Counted from the first letter of the stretch, positions 52,566 to 62,562 are shown. The stretch is 64,000 nucleotides of DNA from PSRF01 sp050748205 (GCA_050748205.1 JBOGOU010000214.1:4790-68789), one strand, 5' to 3'. The notes: generated from the sequence alone by a model not told the origin. A program made the numbers and translations.

Positions 52566-54017
52566 GGCGGTGCCCCATCCGCAGTTGAAAGTAGTGGTGG
52601 CGGCATAGCTTAAGCAGCCTTAGCTTGCGGGGCAAGCTGGGTGGCCTGTTGGTTATCGGGCAAACAAGCTTTGAGCGCCATCTGAAGCAAGCGCAGTTGC
52701 TCATAGCCGCTCACCCGGCGAAACTGTTTCTCAGCATTTAAGAAGGCGCTGGCGGTCCAACGCAGGACCATCGCGCCATCCTGCCAACGACTCACGCGGC
52801 GCGTTTGCCGGCGCACTGTGCCGTTCGGGTTCTCGATAATATTGGTGCTCACCAGGCACTTCGCCAAAGAACTCGGCAAACTCAAGCGGTTGACGGTGAA
52901 GGTTTCTTCCAGACCTTCGAGCAAGCTCGCCGCTGCTTGCGGATACTGCTTCTCGAGCCAGGCGGCTTGCGTCTTCAATCGGGCCAGTCCTTCTTTGTAG
53001 GGCAGCTTGTAAGCACTACGGATGACGGTCGCCACTTGCGGTTGCAGTTCCTTGGGCAAGTAGGAAAGCACGTTGCGCAGTTTGTGCGTGCGACAGCGTT
53101 GGACCACCGCGTAGTCGCCAAACACTTCTTTCACCGCTTTGCGCAACGCTTTGGCGCCATCTACAACGAACAAGCGCACCACCTGCGGCGCCAAGCCGCG
53201 CGCTACCAGATCCACCAGCAAATCTTTCGCGACCACCGCGTTCTCGCTCGCGCCCAACCGCACCCCGAGCACGTGCTTAAATCCTGCATTGTCAATGCCT
53301 ACCGCGCAGAGCACATGATGCTCACCGAACACCATCCCGTCCAAATAGATGACCAGCAACTGCTGCTGCTCAAAGCGGCGTTCATTCAGCTCCTGCAGCT
53401 TCGCAGCGCTCTCTTCGATGAACTCTCGGCTCACGCTCGACTTCTTTACTCCGACCGTATCGGCCATCTCCCGCAGCAACTTCTCGTAGTTGCGTGTCGA
53501 GACGCCGCTCAACAACGAACTCATCATCCGCGCTCCCAGCCGCGCATCATCCTGCAGCGCTTCGTAAGCCGGGATCGCTACCTCGCCCGCTTGATCGCGC
53601 AGCCGCGGCCGCAGCACTGACAACTTCCGGTCCGACAACGCCACCGCACCCCACTGCCGTCCGTACCAGCGCACTCCGTTCGCGCGGTTGGTTTGCTTGC
53701 CCTGGCTCTTCGCGCCCGTCAGTTGTTGCGCCGACAACTGCAATACTGCTTCGACAGCATTGCGACCAACGACGTCGATCAACTCGTCCACTGCCAGGCT
53801 CGACTGTTCGATCAGCTCTACCATCGGCAGCAAGCACTGCCCGTGTTTGACAAAGAACTCGACTACCTCGCGCTCCTCCGTCCCTTTTACTCGCTTCCTC
53901 TTCGTGTTACTTTTCTTCATGGCGGTTCTCCTTCTTTGTTTATTTTGCCAACCCGATTCTAACCGAGTCGGCCAGGTGAACCGCCACCTAACTTTCAACT
54001 ACGCCTGGGACAGCGCC
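52566..54017. mobile_element. IS256-family insertion sequence, 1452 bp
   Basis: Terminal inverted repeats of ~28 bp: left GGCGGTGCCCCATCCGCAGT... (52566-52593), right, read inward, GGCGCTGTCCCAGGCGTAGT... (54017-53990); both then read TGAAAGT. The 8-bp duplication CGTCGGCC flanks it. It carries one transposase gene on the minus strand. Insertion splits a TonB-dependent receptor gene, and excising the element plus one duplication copy restores the frame, so the insertion is recent. Confidence 0.92.
52610..53920 (-). CDS. IS256-family (Mutator-type) transposase
   Basis: 436 aa from ATG 53920 with AGGAGA upstream; the longer frame to 53998 runs into the terminal repeat. DDE residues are seen as Asp in LLVIYLDGMVFGEHHVLCAV, Asp in LFVVDGAKALRKAVKEVFG and Glu in STNIIENPNGTVRRQTRRVS. 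The C/H region between (QRCRTHKLRNVLSYLP) is the typical 'C-x2-H' block of this group. The gene has no internal stops, so the element may still move. An antisense frame of 271 aa on the plus strand is a shadow. Confidence 0.93.
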   Translation of the reverse strand: MKKSNTKRKRVKGTEEREVVEFFVKHGQCLLPMVELIEQSSLAVDELIDVVGRNAVEAVLQLSAQQLTGAKSQGKQTNRANGVRWYGRQWGAVALSDRKLSVLRPRLRDQAGEVAIPAYEALQDDARLGARMMSSLLSGVSTRNYEKLLREMADTVGVKKSSVSREFIEESAAKLQELNERRFEQQQLLVIYLDGMVFGEHHVLCAVGIDNAGFKHVLGVRLGASENAVVAKDLLVDLVARGLAPQVVRLFVVDGAKALRKAVKEVFGDYAVVQRCRTHKLRNVLSYLPKELQPQVATVIRSAYKLPYKEGLARLKTQAAWLEKQYPQAAASLLEGLEETFTVNRLSLPSSLAKCLVSTNIIENPNGTVRRQTRRVSRWQDGAMVLRWTASAFLNAEKQFRRVSGYEQLRLLQMALKACLPDNQQATQLAPQAKAA

Positions 54018-54025
54018 CGTCGGCC
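54018..54025 (+). repeat. Target site duplication, right copy
   Basis: CGTCGGCC, directly after the right inverted repeat of the IS256-type element. Confidence 0.9.
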
Positions 54026-55300
54026 TCCCCTTCATGCTTGTCGACGAAGAGTTTCGCCGCGATGCCCGGTTCTTTAACGAGTCGTCGGCGCGGTCCCGGG
54101 TAGCCACCACGCTCGGCATTCCCGTGGCTAGCGTCAACCCAGTTATCGTCGGCGCGCGCATTAACCAGATCAACGCGGACCGTGCAGCCAGTAACGTGGT
54201 GACATGCGCTCTACCGCCTCCTTCTCCATGTCTGGCGCCGCTCAACATTGGAAATTTCAACCTGGCGAACGATACCGTCTGGCCAGGCCTGACGTCTACC
54301 AACCTGCGCGCTCGCTTGGTAAATGGCGGGTTCACTCTCTACAGCGGGCTACAGGTGCAAATGAACGGTCGCCTTGCCAAGGACGATATCTCGTTCCTGA
54401 GCATGGGCGAACACCGGCTGCTGCGTGGAGTTGACTACACTATCTCCTATGCTTTGGCGCGCGCAGAAGCGACGGCCGGTTCCGGACGTCAGGAGTTCAT
54501 CACAAACACCAGCAGGAACAACGAAAGATTCAACTCCGCTTTCGGTCCGACTGGTAATGACCGCACGCACCTTTTCGGGGCGGGACTAATTATTAACACC
54601 ATCGGTGGGTTCAACATCAATCCAACATTCCGGTTTGGCTCCGCTCCGCCGGTAACCCTGACTGTACCCTTCCTCGATGGCGCTGGATGTCCTTTCTCAC
54701 GTAGCACCAATACTCTTCCAGCCTGCTTCGCCGCTGGCAACTATCTCTTCACCACGGACATAAATGGGGATGGTGGCAGTGGAACCTCGCGCACCGAGTT
54801 ACTTTCGGGAACAAACCACGGTGCCCTCGGTAGTAGCATCGGTAGTTGGCGAGAGCTCAACCAGATCATCACCAGCTTCAACCAGCGCTATGCCGGGCTA
54901 CCAACGCCGCAGGGCCAACGGTTGCTGGACGCTGGCATCTTCTCGCTGGATCAACTCCGCCAGATCGGCGCAGTCGTCAAGCCGATTAATCTCGTTCCGG
55001 AAAACAACCCTTGGCCGTTCCAGGGAAGGTTCTCCGCGGATGTGCGGGTCACCCGGCCAGTCAAGTTCCTTGAGCGCGTCACTTTTGAGCCATACCTCGA
55101 GGTCTTTAACCTCTTCAACAACACACCAAAGGGCACCTACGCCGGTCTGAATCATAGGGCATTTGGTAATCTGAATGTCCCATATTCCCAGGCCGATCTC
55201 GGTGATCTCGACGGGCAAGTTCGCGGACTGCTACAAAACCCGCGACAGTTTCAATTCGGCTTCCGTGTCAGCTTCTAATAAGTTGACACGGTCCATTCAC

Positions 55301-55331
55301 AAGCGGGCTGCTTCGGTGGCCCGCTTTTTTT
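55301..55331 (+). terminator. Terminator after receptor copy 1
   Basis: AAGCGGGC (55301-55308), a 10-nt loop, GCCCGCTT (55319-55326) and a run of T to 55331. It lies 22 nt past the receptor stop. Confidence 0.88.
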
Positions 55332-55428
55332 GGGCGGCCGACTTACGAACTCGAAAATTTGGGATTAGAAGATTGGCGGGATTAGAAGCGATACACGCCT
55401 AGCGACTCGTACGGGGCTTGGCTTTGAG

Positions 55429-56752
55429 TCAGTCTCCTGATGCTTGCGTCCGATGGCCCGTAGCTGAACGTCCTTTGGGAGTGCGCTTGTGATAAAGCGC
55501 GTAGACGTCGGTTTTCACTTCAGCCGGGAAACACACGCGGTGCAATTCGTAACCTTGCTGCAGTCCCTTCACTACGTCGCTGACCTCGCTAATCTCTCTT
55601 ATCTGAGGACGCGCGTAACCGTCTTCCACGTAAATGCGCGTCTTTGGCTCAGCGCCCTCGACAGTGTAGTAGTTGTAGTAGGGAACGTCACCGGCGCGAT
55701 CTTCGATGAAATAGTACTGCGGATCGAAGCCCGCTCGAGTAACGCATTCGCGCGCCGCGCTAAGGAAATCGGCGCGCTCAGAAACGGGCATGTCCAGGTC
55801 GATCGCCTTAAACAGCTGGCGTCCGGTAAACCGCCGGCTCAGATCCTTCAGAATAGGATCGGCGGCGCGTTGCCATTGCTTCACATGAAACAGGACGTCC
55901 GAGTCGTCAACCTCCAAAGTGTTCCGTAATCGTCAGAGGTTCCTGGCGCAGCACTTTTTCAAAGGCCGTCGCCGGCGCATACCAAACCACTGCATCTGTT
56001 TTTAATAAACTCAGTGCTCGTCTCAAGATGGAACGCAACACCGCTTCAGCAGAACGGAGTGTGCGATGAAAATAGACTTGCCGAAACATGTAGTAACGGG
56101 CTTGTAAATATTCTTCAATCGCATAGAGGCCGCGCGCTGCAATATAAATCCGATCCGCTTCTTCATCGATGGCCAACGCATTGATAATCCACTCGAGATC
56201 GTAGATTCCGTACTTGGCGCCCGTCATCAGCGAATCACGCAGCAGGTAATCCATCCGATCGACGTCGAGCTGTGAAGAGACCAATTGTCCCAAAGCAGCA
56301 GGCTGGAACTTTCCTTCGATTATTGCCGCCACCTTAGCCGGCAGTTCCGGGGAATGGGCGCGCAACAGTCTTCCGATCTCGGTTTCGGCGCTCAGAACAA
56401 CCTGCACAGTTAAGCTTTCGTGGTGAAAACCGAGAACTTTCTCCATTACATGCGAAAACGATCCATGACCGACGTCGTGAAGCAAAGCAGCCGTGCGATC
56501 ACTGCCAGCGATCTTGTAATTTTCACCCAGGCGATCGAGCACTCGAGTCATGAGGTGGAAGGCTCCGAGCGAATGAGTGAAGCGAGAATGCTCTGCGCCT
56601 TGATAGGTGTACAGGCCAAGACCGAGTTGCTTGATGCGCCGCAACCTTTGAAATTCAGGCGCGTCGATCAACATCATCATCAACTCACCTCCGTCAGTAT
56701 CGGTGCGCAGGCGAATGATGTTGTGAACAGGATCGCGATAGATACGCTCAGA
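55429..56752 (-). pseudogene. HD-domain phosphohydrolase, copy B (1-nt frameshift)
   Basis: Near-duplicate of the gene at 49193-50530, with the homologous start GTG at 56752. The first ~281 residues are intact, including HSRFTHSLGAFHLM and ALLHDVGHGSFSH. At ~55917-55911 copy A reads ACG-GAA-CAC-CTC-GAG-GTT-GAT, while here ACGGAACACTTTGGAGGTTGAC has one extra base in the T/G run. The frame ends in TGA (after ITEHFGG) and the rest (EVDDSDVLFHVKQWQRAADP onward) continues in the next frame to 55429. Copy B also lacks ~7 residues before LLHDVGHG. Either a real frameshift or a sequence error in one base. Confidence 0.8.
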
Positions 56753-57219
56753 CACAAAGATTCTCTCAAGAGGCAGATTAGGCAGAGAGTTTATCACGCT
56801 AGCGCCTACCAGAGGCCCATGGATAGGTTGACGAGCGGCGAATACCTTTTCCGCACTTCAAATACGAAAAAATGATTATTCGACCACTCACGTATTAGCT
56901 CGCCCTCCACAATAATCCAATAACCGGAACATCCCCGCCGCAAAATCCAAATCCTCGCAAATTGACTTTTGGTGCCCGTGGGTCGAGTTGGCCGAGATGA
57001 GTGACGAAACGGCCCTTTGTGCTTGTGAGCCAGCAGGCACGATCGTTGCACTCACGGATCTGCGTCAAGCTTCGAGGTGGCAGGCGGCCGTCCGAATTTT
57101 CGGAAACTTAAAGGTGAACCCCCGGCCACGGAAGCTGCCCCGACTAGTAGCCGAGATTCTGCAATTCTCCCCGGTTTGAAAGCGTCTTCTGTAGAGGATA
57201 GAGAAAGGAAATCTTAGAC
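56753..57219. other. Divergent intergenic region, HD copy B / receptor copy 2
   Basis: No ORF, repeat or terminator was recognised in these 467 bp. AAAGGAAA at 57204-57211 is a fair ribosome site for the receptor ATG at 57220. TTTTCGGAAACTTAAAGGTGAA at ~57097-57117 loosely resembles TTTTTCGGAAACTCTGAAGG at ~50697-50716 upstream of receptor copy 1, which may mark a shared control region. Confidence 0.4.
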
Positions 57220-60200
57220 ATGAAAAGGAAAGAAGAACGATTTTCCGGCATTGCTGCGAGGTTGTTTTTGGCCCTTGCCTTAGTTCTCGCCCTGATTGGC
57301 AGCGCGTTTGCCCAGGGTGGATCAACAGGCGCCATTTCAGGATCGGTTAAAGATGAAAACGGCGCAGCAGTTCCGGGAGCCCAAGTGGAAGTCGTTAATG
57401 CCGTCACAGGTGTTACCGAGCGAACTATATCCGGAGATGATAGTGGCAACTTTACCGTGACGCAGCTACCTCCGGGGACCTATAAGCTCGTGGTAAGTGC
57501 TGCTGGATTCTCCAAAGCCGAACTTCCGGATATTAGAGTCAGGGTTACCGAAACTACCACTGTGGCCGTCCCCTTAAAGGTTGGCCAAATCGGTGCGTCA
57601 GTTACCGTAACGGGGGCGGCCACCGAGGTCCAGTTGACTTCGGCTACCACAGGGCAAACCCTTACGTCGGATACCATCCGTTCGTTGCCGCTTTCAACTG
57701 GTAACTTTCTGACTCTGCTAACTCTGTCATCGGGCGCGAACACCGAGCTGTTTCAGTCCGATGCTTTGGGCCGTGGCGCCGTGACGATTAATGTTAATGG
57801 CCAGCGCCCAGTTAACAACAATTACCAGCTCGAGGGCATTAACGCCAACGACATCAACCTGCCTCAGCTGGACAATGTACCGCTTCCGAATCCATCAACC
57901 GTGCAAGAGTTTAAGACTCAGACGTCGCTCTATGACGCGTCACAGGGACGCAATGGCGGGGGCAACATCCAAGTCGCCTTGAAGTCTGGCACGAACTCGT
58001 ATCATGGTGATGCGTACTTTTTCCTGCGCAACAACGTGCTCAATGCCAACGACTTCTTCAACAACGCCGCGCAGCCCTTTGTGCCTCGTCCAGCCAATCG
58101 GCAGGCCCAATACGGATTCTCCATTGGTGGCCCAATCTACGTGCCGCGCTTTGGCGAGGGTGGCGACAGTCTGTGGAGTGGTAAGGGTCGTCACTTCTTC
58201 TTCTTTAATTATCAAGGTACCAACGCCGCGTCGGGTGCCGCTGCGGGTACTAACTTCACGACGACGATGCGTGTAATACCGACCAACCGGTCGGAGGCCA
58301 ACCTGATTGCTACGTTCTTCCCGGGTGGTTTGCCGCCGGGAGTGACTCGCCTTGATCCCGTCACGCTTGCTTTGCTAAATCTGCCAGGCAGCAAATGTCC
58401 GACCTTCGGCGATCAGTTCTGCATCCCGTCGGTTACGCCGCTCCCTGACAACCCGAACGTCGGGAGGATTACACGGGCTGGCCTGGGCACCTTTGAAGAT
58501 GACCAGTTCACTATTAGCACCGACCATCAGATTACGAACGACAACAAGCTCACTTTTCGTTACTTCCGTGACAGCAGTGCGCTCTTTCAACCGTTCAATA
58601 GTGGCTCAACCTTACCGCAGGCGAGGACCACGCCGGGCAAGAACCGCTTCGTCAAGCTGGGCTTGACCAGCGTTATCACGCCCAGATTTGTCAACGAGCT
58701 TCGTCTTGGTTACAATCGGTTCTCATTTGCCCTCGTGCCTGAGGAGTTCATCAACCTGGCCGATATCGGGCAAACGCGCGCCAACGCTGGGAATTTTCCC
58801 GCGGCGACCCGCTTCTCCATTACCGGGTCGGGCGCTTTTTCCATCGGCACCGGCGTCAACGATGACCGCGGCGGAACGTTCCATACCTTCGTCATCGGCG
58901 ACGATCTCTCCTGGAGTCGTGGTAGCCATTCCTTCCGCTTCGGCGGCGAGGGCAGCTACTATCAACTCAATCGCTTCAACAACTTCGCCACTCGCGGCAG
59001 TATCACATTCGGCGGTGGTAATTCATCCGATGCGCCAGGATTCCAAAATCTCAGCGGTTTCCAGAACTTCCTCCTGGGTCGCATCACAGGTGGACAGGGA
59101 AGAGCTGGTTTCTCAACCTTCTACTTCCGCGCCACCGATTACGCCTTCTACGCGCAGGACGACTGGAAATTCAACTCGCGCCTGACCTTAAACTTTGGCG
59201 TGCGTTACGAACTGCTGAGTGTCGCGCATGAGAAGTTTAACTTCCTGACAAACCTCTCCGGCTTTAATGACGGCACTCCGGGACCGGTGCAGTTTATTCA
59301 CCCCGCCGAGACTCCACGCGTGGGTACGCCGGGCGTGAGCAACTGCACGCTGGTCAAGTGCTACGACACAAACAACTGGGCGCCGCGCGTTGGCTTCGCT
59401 TACGATCTATTCGGCGACCAGAAGACTGTGGTAAGAGGCGGGTACGGCATCTATTACCAGAGAACTTCGAATCAGCCGCTGCTGCAGACTTCCGGAGGGT
59501 TACCGTTTGCGGAAGACTTCTCTCCCGCACGGCTCTCAGTGACAACAGTGAACCCGTTCCCATCAAGCCGCCCGCAATCGGATTTCCCGCTCACAACAGA
59601 TCAGCGCGTTCCGCGCCTTACTGGTGTCAACGCGGACGGTTCGCCGATCTTTGGCACAACCGGCGTTTTCTCGGGCTTCCTATTCTATCCATCTCGTGAC
59701 TTCCATTCGCCTTACGCGCAGCAATGGAACCTTACGACGCAACGTGAAGTTGCTAAGAATTGGGTGGTGGAACTCGGCTACGTGGGTACTCGAGGCGTGG
59801 CCCTAATCGGTACCGGTAGAGCAGTGAACCCAGCGCAGATCTGCACAAACTCCAGCCCTTGCACGGTTCCAGCCTCGGTCGCCTCTGGCGTGACCAGTGG
59901 GAGTTTCGCAGCAACCGCCGGAAGCGGCGTTACCCGCAATGCTGATGGCAGCCTCACCATTACCGCGAGCACGTTCGAAAACCGCAACTTGCGTGTGCCC
60001 TCGAACTTTGTGGGAATCGCCAATAACCGCCTATTTGGTCAAGAGCAACGAGGGGCGTCAATCTATCACTCAATGCAGGCGTCGCTCACGCACCGCTTCA
60101 GCGATGGCCTGTATTTCCAAGCTGCTTACACGTGGGCGAAGTCAATCGACAACGGCTCAGGCTCGACCTTCCAGGATGAGCTCAACGGCCTGCTCGATTT

Positions 60201-60885
60201 CGGAAATCAGTTCAGCCCGCGTGACAATCGTGGTCTTTCGGACTTTGACCGTAAGCACCGGTTCGTTCTCAGCTACAACTGGGAACTCCCTGTCCGCAGG
60301 TGGTTCGGCATCGAGGATAAGGGGCTCGGCAAATTCGTGAGTGGCTGGGCGGTCAACGGCATCACGACCTTACAGTCCGGCACGCCCTTCAACATCTTTG
60401 ACAGCGTCTCTGCGACGCTGCAGGATCCGGAGGGACAGAACGGCCTCTACAAGGCTACCTATCTAGGTGGTCCGATTCTGACAACCGGCAGCCTTAGCAG
60501 CCGGCTCGACGGATTCATCAACTTCGGCTCGTTCCTGGCTGGTGGACGCTGCGTGAACAACCAAAACGTGATCGTTGATTGCGCCGATGCTTCCGCTGTG
60601 GCAGCGGCCATTGGCAATCTCGGTCGCAACATCTTCCGCGGCCCCTTCCAGACAAATCATGATTTGTCCCTTGTGAAGGTTACCAAGCTGACTGAGAGGA
60701 CCAATATTGAATTCCGCGCGGAATTCTTTAACATCCTAAATCACCCGGCGTTCCAAAGTCCGCAGGCAGCGGGCGGTGCGCTCGGGAACTACGGTCTGGT
60801 TGACGTGTCGGGGGGCGACTCATCCATCCTCGCGACGGCTAATCGTCCGCGTACTATTCAGTTCGGGCTGAAGCTAAACTTCTAG
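57220..60885 (+). CDS. TonB-dependent receptor (Oar-like), copy 2, intact
   Basis: 1221 aa. Signal peptide 1-32 ends GSAFAQ. A carboxypeptidase-regulatory-like domain follows at ~36-118 (GAISGSVKDENGAAVPGAQV, FTVTQLPPGTYKLVV). The plug spans ~125-260 (GRGAVTINVNGQRPVNNNYQ, PLPNPSTVQEFKTQTSLYDA). The rest is a ~22-strand barrel ending IQFGLKLNF with a terminal Phe, the outer-membrane insertion signal. There is no obvious TonB box upstream of the plug, as is common in Oar-type receptors. The ligand is unknown; oligosaccharide or protein-derived compounds are usual guesses. It diverges from a frameshifted HD-domain gene, and a TPR protein follows downstream. Confidence 0.93.
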   Translation: MKRKEERFSGIAARLFLALALVLALIGSAFAQGGSTGAISGSVKDENGAAVPGAQVEVVNAVTGVTERTISGDDSGNFTVTQLPPGTYKLVVSAAGFSKAELPDIRVRVTETTTVAVPLKVGQIGASVTVTGAATEVQLTSATTGQTLTSDTIRSLPLSTGNFLTLLTLSSGANTELFQSDALGRGAVTINVNGQRPVNNNYQLEGINANDINLPQLDNVPLPNPSTVQEFKTQTSLYDASQGRNGGGNIQVALKSGTNSYHGDAYFFLRNNVLNANDFFNNAAQPFVPRPANRQAQYGFSIGGPIYVPRFGEGGDSLWSGKGRHFFFFNYQGTNAASGAAAGTNFTTTMRVIPTNRSEANLIATFFPGGLPPGVTRLDPVTLALLNLPGSKCPTFGDQFCIPSVTPLPDNPNVGRITRAGLGTFEDDQFTISTDHQITNDNKLTFRYFRDSSALFQPFNSGSTLPQARTTPGKNRFVKLGLTSVITPRFVNELRLGYNRFSFALVPEEFINLADIGQTRANAGNFPAATRFSITGSGAFSIGTGVNDDRGGTFHTFVIGDDLSWSRGSHSFRFGGEGSYYQLNRFNNFATRGSITFGGGNSSDAPGFQNLSGFQNFLLGRITGGQGRAGFSTFYFRATDYAFYAQDDWKFNSRLTLNFGVRYELLSVAHEKFNFLTNLSGFNDGTPGPVQFIHPAETPRVGTPGVSNCTLVKCYDTNNWAPRVGFAYDLFGDQKTVVRGGYGIYYQRTSNQPLLQTSGGLPFAEDFSPARLSVTTVNPFPSSRPQSDFPLTTDQRVPRLTGVNADGSPIFGTTGVFSGFLFYPSRDFHSPYAQQWNLTTQREVAKNWVVELGYVGTRGVALIGTGRAVNPAQICTNSSPCTVPASVASGVTSGSFAATAGSGVTRNADGSLTITASTFENRNLRVPSNFVGIANNRLFGQEQRGASIYHSMQASLTHRFSDGLYFQAAYTWAKSIDNGSGSTFQDELNGLLDFGNQFSPRDNRGLSDFDRKHRFVLSYNWELPVRRWFGIEDKGLGKFVSGWAVNGITTLQSGTPFNIFDSVSATLQDPEGQNGLYKATYLGGPILTTGSLSSRLDGFINFGSFLAGGRCVNNQNVIVDCADASAVAAAIGNLGRNIFRGPFQTNHDLSLVKVTKLTERTNIEFRAEFFNILNHPAFQSPQAAGGALGNYGLVDVSGGDSSILATANRPRTIQFGLKLNF

Positions 60886-60910
60886 CTTGCTTGAGCACAA
60901 CTGGTCTTCC

Positions 60911-60943
60911 GGGAGGTGCAACTATTTGCACCTCCCATTTTTC
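60911..60943 (+). terminator. Terminator after receptor copy 2
   Basis: GGGAGGTGCA (60911-60920), ACTATT, TGCACCTCCC (60927-60936), then ATTTTTC. It is 25 nt past the receptor stop. Confidence 0.9.
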
Positions 60944-61001
60944 TTTCATTAATCGGCCTCTATGTTATACATTCCCATCGATCCTGACCGGTAAAATCCA
61001 T

Positions 61002-62009
61002 ATGGCAACGCGCTCGACTCTTTATCTTTTGGCTCTTGCCTGGCTCCTCACCTCCGCGACGAACTCAACCTTTGCCCAAAACGACATGGATCCGTCTCTT
61101 CCGGGCGGTTCCTTCGAAATATCGGGACAAGTTAGTTCACCGGATGGTCGAAAGATGATCCAGTTTGTCACTGTCCGATTGGAAAGAGGCGGCGGTCTGG
61201 TGGACCAACGAACAACCGATAGCACAGGGCGGTTTCGCTTTTCCCGGTTGAATCCGGGAAATTACTTCATCTCTGCCAGCGCTCCGGGCTTCAGAATTGC
61301 GCCCCAACAAGTAGATATAAGTAGATTCATCCCCAGGGTCCATCTTCTTCTGCAATTAGCCCCGGAGGAAGAAACATTTCGTAAGCGCCCATCAGCGGGC
61401 GGTGTAGTAGACGCCAATGTCCCCGAAAGGGCCAGAAGCGAATTCGAACGAGGCCGCACTGCCCTGGCTGATAAGAAAGTTGAAGAAGGCATTTTACATT
61501 TAGAAAGAGCCATCGCCTTCCACGGAAACTACTACGAAGCTCAAGAGTTGATTGCCAGCGCTTTCATGGAGCAAGAAAACTGGGTGAAAGCTTCGCTGGC
61601 CCTGCGGCGGGCATTGGAAATCAATCCAAAGGCCGTGACTGTTATGGTCTCGCTTGGTGAGGTCTACCGGCGACAAAAGAATTATGAAGAGGGTGAGAAG
61701 GTCCTCAAGAACGGGCTTGCCTTGAATGATAAATCATGGCTGGGTCATTACACGCTCGGGCGAATTTATTGGGAGAAAAAAGATTTGATCAATGCGGGCA
61801 AGCAGATCGCCTTTACTCTTCAGTTAGAGCCTGCATTTCCAGACGCGCGGTTGCTTGCCGGCAACATTTTTGTCAGGGCGCGCATGCCCGAAAATGCGAT
61901 CATCGAATACGAAGAATACTTACGCATTGAGCCCAAAGGCCAGTTCGCCGGCGAGATTCGAGAATTAGTGCAAAAGCTAAAAAGTTTGATCGCGAAAAAG
62001 AAATCATAA
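61002..62009 (+). CDS. Exported TPR protein with carboxypeptidase-regulatory-like domain
   Basis: 335 aa from ATG 61002; the frame extends upstream to 60891 but that part covers the terminator and is not used. The signal peptide is TLYLLALAWLLTSATNSTFAQ. A prealbumin-like domain (FEISGQVSSPDGRKMIQFVT, GRFRFSRLNPGNYFISASAP) covers ~30-125. Then come 4-5 TPR units (~155-330: ARSEFERGRTALADKKVEEG, VMVSLGEVYRRQKNYEEGEK, GHYTLGRIYWEKKDLINAGK). It is likely periplasmic and protein-binding. Its position right after the intact receptor suggests a helper role, but this is inference. Confidence 0.85.
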   Translation: MATRSTLYLLALAWLLTSATNSTFAQNDMDPSLPGGSFEISGQVSSPDGRKMIQFVTVRLERGGGLVDQRTTDSTGRFRFSRLNPGNYFISASAPGFRIAPQQVDISRFIPRVHLLLQLAPEEETFRKRPSAGGVVDANVPERARSEFERGRTALADKKVEEGILHLERAIAFHGNYYEAQELIASAFMEQENWVKASLALRRALEINPKAVTVMVSLGEVYRRQKNYEEGEKVLKNGLALNDKSWLGHYTLGRIYWEKKDLINAGKQIAFTLQLEPAFPDARLLAGNIFVRARMPENAIIEYEEYLRIEPKGQFAGEIRELVQKLKSLIAKKKS

Positions 62010-62064
62010 GAGGTCTGCCTCGATCAAGAACTCCCCTTCATTTAGAGCAAAGGGGATCTACGAA

Positions 62065-62370
62065 ATGAATAAGCTTGCAACTATTCTTCTCATGAGTGTG
62101 TTAGCAATCTTCTGCTTTCTTTCTCCCAATGCCTCGACGCAAACAGTTCAGTCGTCGTCACAAACACCACAGCCACCCTCAATAACCCAGCTGAGTCTCG
62201 TGGTTACAGATCTATCGACGAAGAAGAATGCTTCGCAGCAGGCTAACTTCGTTATTCAATGACGAAGTTTGGAGCAGAGTGCGCGGGACGGCCGCGTGTT
62301 TCCCAGCAACCCGCGCGTGATTCAGTTAGCGTTGCGGTTTAGTTTCTCACCGCTCACGCGGGTTTCGTGA
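62065..62370 (+). pseudogene. Receptor remnant: signal peptide and last strand only
   Basis: ATG 62065 opens a signal-peptide frame (ATILLMSVLAIFCFLSPNAS) ending in TGA at 62260-62262. In the same frame the sequence then reads SARDGRVFPSNPRVIQLALR-FSF, the typical closing strand of an Oar-like receptor, and stops at 62370. The plug and barrel (~900 residues) are missing. It looks like an internal deletion of a fourth receptor gene. A terminator follows at once. Confidence 0.55.
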
Positions 62371-62386
62371 CTTACACGAACTTAAC

Positions 62387-62417
62387 AAAGGTGGCGGATC
62401 AATTCACCACCTTTTTT
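62387..62417 (+). terminator. Terminator after receptor remnant
   Basis: AAAGGTGG (62387-62394), a 12-nt loop, CCACCTTT (62407-62414), then TTT. It supports the view that the sequence before it was once a receptor gene end. Confidence 0.85.
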
Positions 62418-62464
62418 CTTGGTGCGCCTTACCCGATCTCAACCGACCCGACCGCAGCCTCTGA

Positions 62465-62562
62465 GATTCGCGAGCGTCCATCAAACGCATCATCGACTCG
62501 CCATCATCCGCCTTTATGCGAGGTCGAATAATGTTGTGCCCCAATCGCGGTAAAACGTCGAT
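62465..62562 (-). pseudogene. Vestige of a third HD-domain gene (5' end)
   Basis: The plus-strand stretch CATCAAACGCATCATCGACT (62479-62498) and the following bases to ~62562 align with the 5' end of HD copy A (CAATCAAACGCATCATCAGC near 50442 and on), in the same order and spacing: both continue with TCGCCATC/TTCGTCCG, then CGAATAATGTTGTG or CGAATGATATTGTG, then ATCGCGRTAAA. Only ~100 bp is left, corresponding to the first ~30 codons. The interval 62563-62983 shows nothing else recognisable apart from a possible upstream region of the next receptor. Confidence 0.6.

Larger units (their letters stand above)
50786..55278 (+). pseudogene. TonB-dependent receptor (Oar-like), copy 1, disrupted
   Basis: A signal peptide at 50786-50875 (RIIRSVCVACCCIAFLGWGA, ending AVHAQS) runs into a stop by 50930. 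From ~51029 the barrel is in frame: WHGSGFYFWRNEK, VGGPIKKNKLFFFFNGEH, RTAWYIGDSWRLRPNFTLNL. At 52565 an IS256-type element interrupts it. After removal of the IS and one 8-bp duplication the frame runs on (VGLPFMLVDEEFRRDARFFN) to the end at 55278 (NPRQFQFGFRVSF). The carboxypeptidase-regulatory domain between signal and barrel is inverted, and the plug domain is missing. The gene cannot give a working receptor. Its divergent neighbour is the intact HD gene. Confidence 0.88.

Noticed and set aside
52805..53620. 271-aa plus-strand ORF
   Set aside because: Exactly antisense to the IS256-type transposase, with His/Gln/Arg-rich composition typical of a shadow frame.
62260..62262. TGA in the receptor remnant as a second selenocysteine codon
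   Set aside because: There is no Cys/redox motif around it and the protein lacks its main domains, so a plain stop in a decayed gene is the simple reading.
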